A stretch of 64,000 nt of DNA from Nephromyces sp. MM_2019 (Eukaryota; Apicomplexa; Aconoidasida; Nephromycida): positions 3,427 through 67,426 of the forward strand of contig JADHZB010001481.1 in NCBI GenBank assembly GCA_015657535.1, written 5' to 3'. Positions 57,658 through 64,000 of this stretch are shown piece after piece. The position numbers and the translations under genes were made by a program. The stretch's first letter is position 1, and each line of letters opens with the position of its first letter. The notes beneath the pieces were generated by a model, which made no database searches, had not been told where the DNA came from, and was given only the letters and a program-made list of their open reading frames with translations.

Positions 57658-60477
57658 CTTAAGGGTTACGCAGGGAAGAGATGATGAAAAAGAGCCAGGG
57701 AAGGCGGGGGGGTAGGGTACAGGCGCAGTTAGTAGGCTGAGGGCTAACTATACATGTGGAGGGCAGGGACATGAGAGAGCCATATATATATAGAAGACCC
57801 ACAGAAAGGGGCCTGGGAGAACACACAGTGCTTCAGGAAAATATAACAACGCCGGAAGTAGGAATACTATCATATAAACAGAAGAGATTATTCTGCTTAT
57901 AAGCAAGAAGGGGGGACACACAGAGCTTCACCACCACCCTGAGTGAGGTACTGAAAAAGGGGGGGTTCTATATTATGAAAAATCTGCAGTTCAGATTCGC
58001 TAGATACGTAGCCAATACGAGAAAATGCCTAAGTATCAATGCTCAGCTGTGAAAAAACGTTTGTAACATCTGTAGACGCACACACACTATGTGCGCTGGC
58101 AGCAAGCCGAGTATAAGTTCTGGGTAGTCTCTCTTTCCTTTTTGGGTATACGTGTATGTGTGCACTGCATATGATGCAGGATTTCAGAATATATAGAGCC
58201 AACGCTAATTTCTGCTATTGGGTGGGTTCTCGAGCCAGCAGTAGGAGAATAACTGAATATCTTCAAAGTTGATACTATTTGCTATCTATCCGTTATAAGC
58301 TAGCTTTTCTGGCAGGAAAAAACCAAGAGTAGCCTGGAAAGAATAGGTCATCAGCCCCTTCAAAAGCAGTTGAAGGAGGCAAAAGAACGACGGTAGAGCA
58401 CGTCAAAAAAACACACAAGGAAAGCAAAAAGAACGGATCAAAACAAAGGAGTAATTGGGTAGGGAAGGAGATGAAACTTACGGGGAAAAAACCGCAATCT
58501 GTTCATGCCTACTTTTGAATAGGATAGAGTTATAGCACGATGGAGGGATTGCTTTTAAAAGGAAATCGCTAGATTTGGAGCCAGAAAACTATAAAAAAAG
58601 CATAAAACATTAAAAATACTGAGAAAAATGCTCAAAAACGAAGGAACACACAAAGTAGAAGGCTCACATCTTATAGAGTACAAGCAGCCGTCATTCATAG
58701 AAACACAAGGCTAAAGAAGAAAATAACAAACAAGACGATGTTTTCCTTTAGAATTCAAGAGGAAGTTGAGATGTTACGGATGAAAAGTATAATAACGAAC
58801 ACAGTCACACCCACACACGCACACACATCGTCGTAAAGCACACACACACACGCGGAAACCAGAGCACTAGAATCACTAATTCAAGGAAAGACTTGAAAGT
58901 ACGATGGAGTTAACAGCTTTCGATGCTGGGAATTATGATTCAAGAAACACAGCGATACTAAAGAACTAAAGAAATTTATAGAAGAATGCAACGTTGCAGG
59001 CTTTTGAAAATTCTTCTTAGAATAGCCTTTGCAAAGAGACTAGAACATAAAGCTTTCCGTTCAAGATATCAGAGCCCTTACAGCATAATACTAGTACACG
59101 AGGGTGTTGATACTATACTTTGTCGCTCCTTAAACGCCTTGAACTACAGCAACCAAATGCGTATATGCACCTTGTTATCAAAGCATCTCATAAAGACTTT
59201 TGCACGGGTAAAAGTTTCCACATCCCAGTATTTCATTGCAAAATGCTAGGCTCTTACACGCGCACACAAAGTCAAACATGCATACTTGAAAAGTCTTAAA
59301 CACACACATACCCACTTAACATACAGATTGGAAAATTCCCGCGTACACACACAAAACCCACAAAAAATTTTTTGCTCATGACCAGGAAATCTAGGAAAAC
59401 AATTTGAAAGCCCTGTAAAAGCTATAAAACAAAACTGATGGCTTTATCTTCGCTTCAGAATAACACAGAATAATAGAGAGATATAGGCACCTTAGGAAAG
59501 TACACGGAACATAAGTAGGAAATAAGAAGTCTTTACACACACACACAAAAACAGCTAGTAACGATGTGCATGCAGTGTAAAAGCCTGAAAAAAACTTGTG
59601 GAAACTTAAATTTATTGATTAGATGCTAAACTAATAACTAATTGCTTCATGAAGAAGCGTAGAGTAGCTTCTTTAATACAAAAATAATAAAGTAATAAGT
59701 ACAAACCACTTCTTCCACGGAGAGGAGTTGCTCGCCTTTTTAAAAGCGTGAAAATTCACATTGCCTCTAATCCTTGATTTCATCCCATTCTTTGTGTAGA
59801 TAGGTTCAAGTAGGATTAGGAGAGAAGGCTAATCAAAAGTACTAACGTAAAGCTAAAAACAAAGCAAAATGCAAGTTTATGTATCGCTAATGTTTAAGCT
59901 GAGTCTTCAAGCCGTCTGCTCTGGCGGGGCCTAGAGGAGCAAACATAAGGCAAAGCAACAAATAGTCCAAAGAAATGACTAGCTAGAAAACTGATCCCGT
60001 GGGGAAAGCAGGTAGGCAAGAGCGTAGAGTCTAGGAAGAGTTCCAATGGTAAAAGAAGCAATGCAAGCAATTTATAAGCCTGGAAATGTACAAAAGTACA
60101 AAAGTACAAAATAATGAAGCTAAAAAAGATGAAGAAACAGAAAATAAAAAGGTGAAGATATCATAAATGGAACATTCATAGTAAAGGTGAAGTTCCAGAG
60201 AAGCTGCATTACAAAAACGCTAGAAGATGCCCATTTAGTAATATTTCAGGGTGATGATTAGTGACATGTTATGAAGAGAATGAGATACCGCAATCCTTTA
60301 TGGCATTCCCTCCCTCAGAAAAGAGTTTTGCCCCATAATTTGTGTGCCAAGGCGTACGTACAGGCATTCTTCGTATTTAAATCTGTACAAAAACGGTTGT
60401 TTAGCGCTTTTCATGGTTTATACGGCAAATTTTTATACCGTAGGAATGAGCATACTTTCACCAGTTGAAGTGCGTAT
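57658..60477. other. 5' flank of the giant repeat-protein gene
   Basis: Must contain the start of that gene. One candidate first exon on the - strand reads ATG AAC AGA TTG CGG TTT TTT CCC before a GTAAGT donor near 58480, but its phase does not fit the acceptor at 57658. An ATG near 57768 would be in frame only if a run of seven G at 57706-57712 were six. CA tracts (GT on -) persist to about 59540. The frame 58986-59249 (+) matches no known family. Confidence 0.45.
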
Positions 60478-60640
60478 TGCCTCCAGCGTGTGTGTGTGTG
60501 TGTCGCCTCCAATGTGGGTATGTTGACTCCAGTGTGTGTGCTGCGCGTGTGCCTCTAGTACGAGAGTGGCCGTCCCCTCCAGTGTTTGTACCTCTAACAT
60601 GAGTGTGTGTATAGCCTCCAGTGTATGCATGCTTCCTTCA
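60478..60640 (+). repeat. GT-rich minisatellite with CCTCCAGTGTG units
   Basis: (G)CCTCCA(G/A)TGTG or CCTCTA(G/A)(T/C) recurs about every 25-30 nt, six or seven times, mixed with GT runs on the + strand. This marks a switch from CA to GT on + relative to the region to the left. Confidence 0.75.
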
Positions 60641-63600
60641 CTGCGTTGTGCAGTGCAGTGCGTCTCCTAATCTGTAAGCACTGCATCATTTTGAACAAGG
60701 TTAATTTTCTGTGTACGCTCATTCGCTATCAGATTTTTAAAGCGCTCTCAGCATTTATAGCTCAACTATGCTAATAGCGTAGATTTCTCTATAAATACAA
60801 GTTTTATCAAAGATGATGAAGAGGTATATCATCTTCCTCAGTATTGTACGCTTTACTTCGCATTTAATTGTAAATTGAACATCCTGCTATTTTTTGCGTG
60901 TGCAAGGTACATTGCTGGTATAGCAGTGCATCCACGGTGTGGCAGTACACCTTCGTGACATACGTTTTATGTGAAGGGAGGTGTAAATTCGGCGGAGCAT
61001 ATCAAGTTTCATGTATAATGCAGAGCTGCACACATGCTATTGGGTTAGCTATGCAGTGTGTTCCTATGTTGTAACGGGTTTTTTTTTGTGGCTAATTCTG
61101 GCTGTGTAGCCTTATTGTGTTCTAAGTAATTAAGCCACTTAGTACGAAAAGAAGGCTAGCCGTTGATAAAGAATAGCAGCATTTATGCATCAGTTCATTC
61201 GTGGGGCAAATTGTGGAGAAGCAGGAGGAAAAACCGAAGAATCCAACTTCAAGCAGTGGAGTAAGCTAATACGACACTAAACTTGGTTTCCAGAGTAAGA
61301 TACTCTATCCAACGCAGTAGCGTTCAAGAAATTATGAAACGTGTATAAAAATCGCATGAAAAAAAACCGACGACGGAGTTGAACACTTGCGTTTCATTCA
61401 GACTGCTCAAATATCTGTATGAACATTGAAACAGGCGATATTTCTTATTACAAAATGTGCTAAGAATGTGCGCCTTCTATTTTGTATGAGTTTTTTTAGA
61501 GTTTCTCAGAAACGTACTAGTGAGTAACTCTTTTCTGGAAACCTTGGAACGAGCTATATCATGTATGCACAATAGTCAATTGAAACTTGGCGTGTGTTGA
61601 CATGCTGCACAGCCGTTACTAGCACCCGCTTAGGATACAACGGCTAGAGCTGGGGAAATAGCATGCTTGGGAATGTCCGGCTGACCAAAGGGTGAACAAC
61701 AAAGCGCCATCAATATAAGCTCTAGCAGCAGAAATATATCGCTACACACGGAGAAAATTAAGCCGCTGAATGGCAGAAGGGCTATCTCTGTGCTTTTGAA
61801 ACAATGTAAAACTAACTTTGAATCCCTCACAGGAAGTACTCACATCGCAAGAAAATTTCAGCATTCTGTATGTATACCCCAAAAAGATAGAAGCGAAAAC
61901 ATAACTTTGAACTAAATATACGGTGGTCTACCCGCATAACGTAGGACTTAAAATGAAATGTAAGTATGCGCTAACTCCCCTACATCAAGCCTACAGCCGC
62001 AGATTCACAAAAATGTAAAAGTGATTGAAAGAGAGAGACTAGATATACATATGATGCTGTAAAATTTATTGATTGTGTCATATACAATTTATCCAGTATA
62101 TATCGCACTCCTAAACATTTTGCCAGTGTAAGTGCATACCTATGCCTGTATGCAAATATAAACGTCAAAGAGTACGTCGATATTTTTTGCTAACATCTTA
62201 GATACTTGTTGATTTCACCAATTTTTACCATGGACTCACACTAATCTATTCATTTGACATAGTGCTCTTCCTCGGCAAAAGAAAATATTCTGTGTACATG
62301 CTAATAAATAATTAAACAAGCATTATCCTACATAGTAATATCGAGAATATGCACAAATACACTTTTTAGCGGCGCAAAGAAAATGTGACTCTCTGTGCGG
62401 TAATTGCACTGAAAATATGGCGCTGATATCTCTGTATCCATCACAACAGTAGACTGTATAACTTTTTGCTTACGAATCAACATCGTGTCTTTTGTTATCT
62501 CGTCCTGATCTAGAGGACTGCGGCAGGTTCATTCGCATGTCCCAGTAATTTTTCACTATTGGGTAAACAAACGTATCCTTTTTGTTCACCATGTGTAGAT
62601 TTACCGTTTTTCTCCCTCTCTAAGAAAACAATTTTTTTTACTTACAATGGAGTGTAAGCAACATTTCAAAGTGGATTGTCGAGGTTAAAAAAGAAGGAGA
62701 AACATGTTCCATTTTCTCCATTTCTTAGCCTGCCTCTACTAGTCGCTCGCAAGCGTACTTTTATCAGCTGTAAAGACGTGCTCGTGCAAAACAGCTTGTG
62801 CCTTCAGGCCACTATATTTTGGGGCATGTGGCACCATTTTTTTTATTCCATGCATTTTTTTTTTCAAAGAGGGTTTTTGAAAAGATCTCTTTAATTTGGG
62901 AAAAGGTCGCGCGCAGTGACATGCATTTTTTCCCTGAAGTTGAGCATGACCTACTCAGATTAGTACATATCGCGCATTCTTTGGGTTCATAACTTAAACT
63001 AGAATGAACTCCAGCTACAGCTTGTTTGCCCAATAGAAATTTATCCTGCAGTTTGAAAAGCGTTGAAGTTTTGCAGCCTTATTTCCTAATTCCTAATGCG
63101 TGTTTTTACTACTCGGCTTTTTCTTAAAATAAAGATTTATTGCATTCAAATTTCAATGTATCGAATTTGAGGGGAAAAAATTGTTTCGCTATTAACAGCA
63201 ACTACTAAGGAGATGCAGGAGGAGTCACCGCATAGACTCTGACGCTCGTTTTTTCGGTGATTCTCACAGTTTTAATTAATGCCGAAAGGAAAAAGTGAGG
63301 AATTAGCCTAAAAATTAAAGAATGGCCGAAACCATATCATGTACATCATGAATCTCAGACCAGAATGAGCACGCATGTCGGTTCTGGTGCACTGAATACT
63401 CAGAAACCCTTGGTTTAATTTTTTGTATGAAAGGCTAACCCTATGATCAGACTTTCAAAAATATACTTTTACGATGAAATTTGTGAATTAAAGCTACATT
63501 TCACCTCCAATATATTCATGCCGAACAGGATTATCTAGATGGAAGTCATTGGTGTTCGTGTTGTGGCAACGAGTTTAATCTTTAAATGTCTGGATTAGCA

Positions 63601-64000
63601 TGATTTTTGTTTTTGTGCAACAGCAGAGATCGCTTTAAAAAATACAGAGAATACGACACACAAATCACAATCTGTAGAATTTTAAAGAGCTTTTTTGCAA
63701 AAAATTTCCTTGTAAAGAATTCTTATTTAGAATAATTTAATTTCTTGGGAAATTACCAAGGCTAAAAATGAAAAGATAGAGAAAAAACCTCAGAAATGCG
63801 CTTTTCTTCATTTAAAAGATGACTATGCGATTCAGGGAAACGGGTGTTCAACTATTCGCTTCTCTTTGCTATTTCTGTTTTTCAATGGAGTTCACAAAAT
63901 ATCATAGGGGGTAGAAATGGTCATAGAGAGAATATGAAGCGAAGTTGTGCCTTCTTATATTGAAGTTACGAGTAAGTAAATAGTTGTAGACTTTCATGCC
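60641..64000. other. 3.4-kb right end without a recognised gene
   Basis: AT-rich, with few GT tracts. Short open frames (61630-61830 on -, 62676-62992 on +) match no family I know. No RNA gene, repeat array or exon can be supported. Confidence 0.5.

Overview
The window is nuclear DNA from an intron-rich, AT-rich protist, most likely an apicomplexan. The evidence is the type of gene rather than a search: two very large helical-repeat proteins of the RAP/heptatricopeptide kind, a nucleotide transhydrogenase with the beta half fused in front of the alpha half (the order known from Eimeria and Plasmodium), a nine-finger TFIIIA, and a gamma-tubulin complex protein. All have GT-AG introns. I rebuilt most exon joins by hand, and every join used in the models keeps the reading frame. 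A heart-dwelling or related apicomplexan that carries an alphaproteobacterial symbiont (for example Cardiosporidium) would fit the bacterial remnants described below, but that is a guess.

Layout: 640-4225 (+) 3' part of a gamma-tubulin complex component, 5' exons not resolved. 4423-10011 (-) complete-looking NAD(P) transhydrogenase with many short introns. 11495-17668 (-) a RAP-domain protein, probably one gene with a 1.2 kb intron. 17669-25147 no host gene recognised, but it holds a decayed bacterial DNA polymerase III alpha gene (dnaE, 18906 to about 21073). 25148-29853 (+) TFIIIA in six exons. 29854-45919 almost gene-free, T- and GT-rich on the + strand up to about 41 kb, with a bacterial-type aspartyl-tRNA synthetase fragment (36477-36963), a perfect 62-bp tandem duplication and several decayed minisatellites. 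45920-57657 (-) a second giant repeat protein of about 2,000 residues in ten resolved exons, probably with a RAP-like C-terminus. 57658-64000 no gene recognised.

The host genes do not form an operon or pathway. They are housekeeping functions: microtubule nucleation, proton-coupled NADPH supply, 5S rRNA transcription and organellar RNA handling. The notable content is the bacterial polymerase remnant inside a eukaryotic chromosome, and a strong strand asymmetry of GT repeats and T-richness that follows gene orientation.
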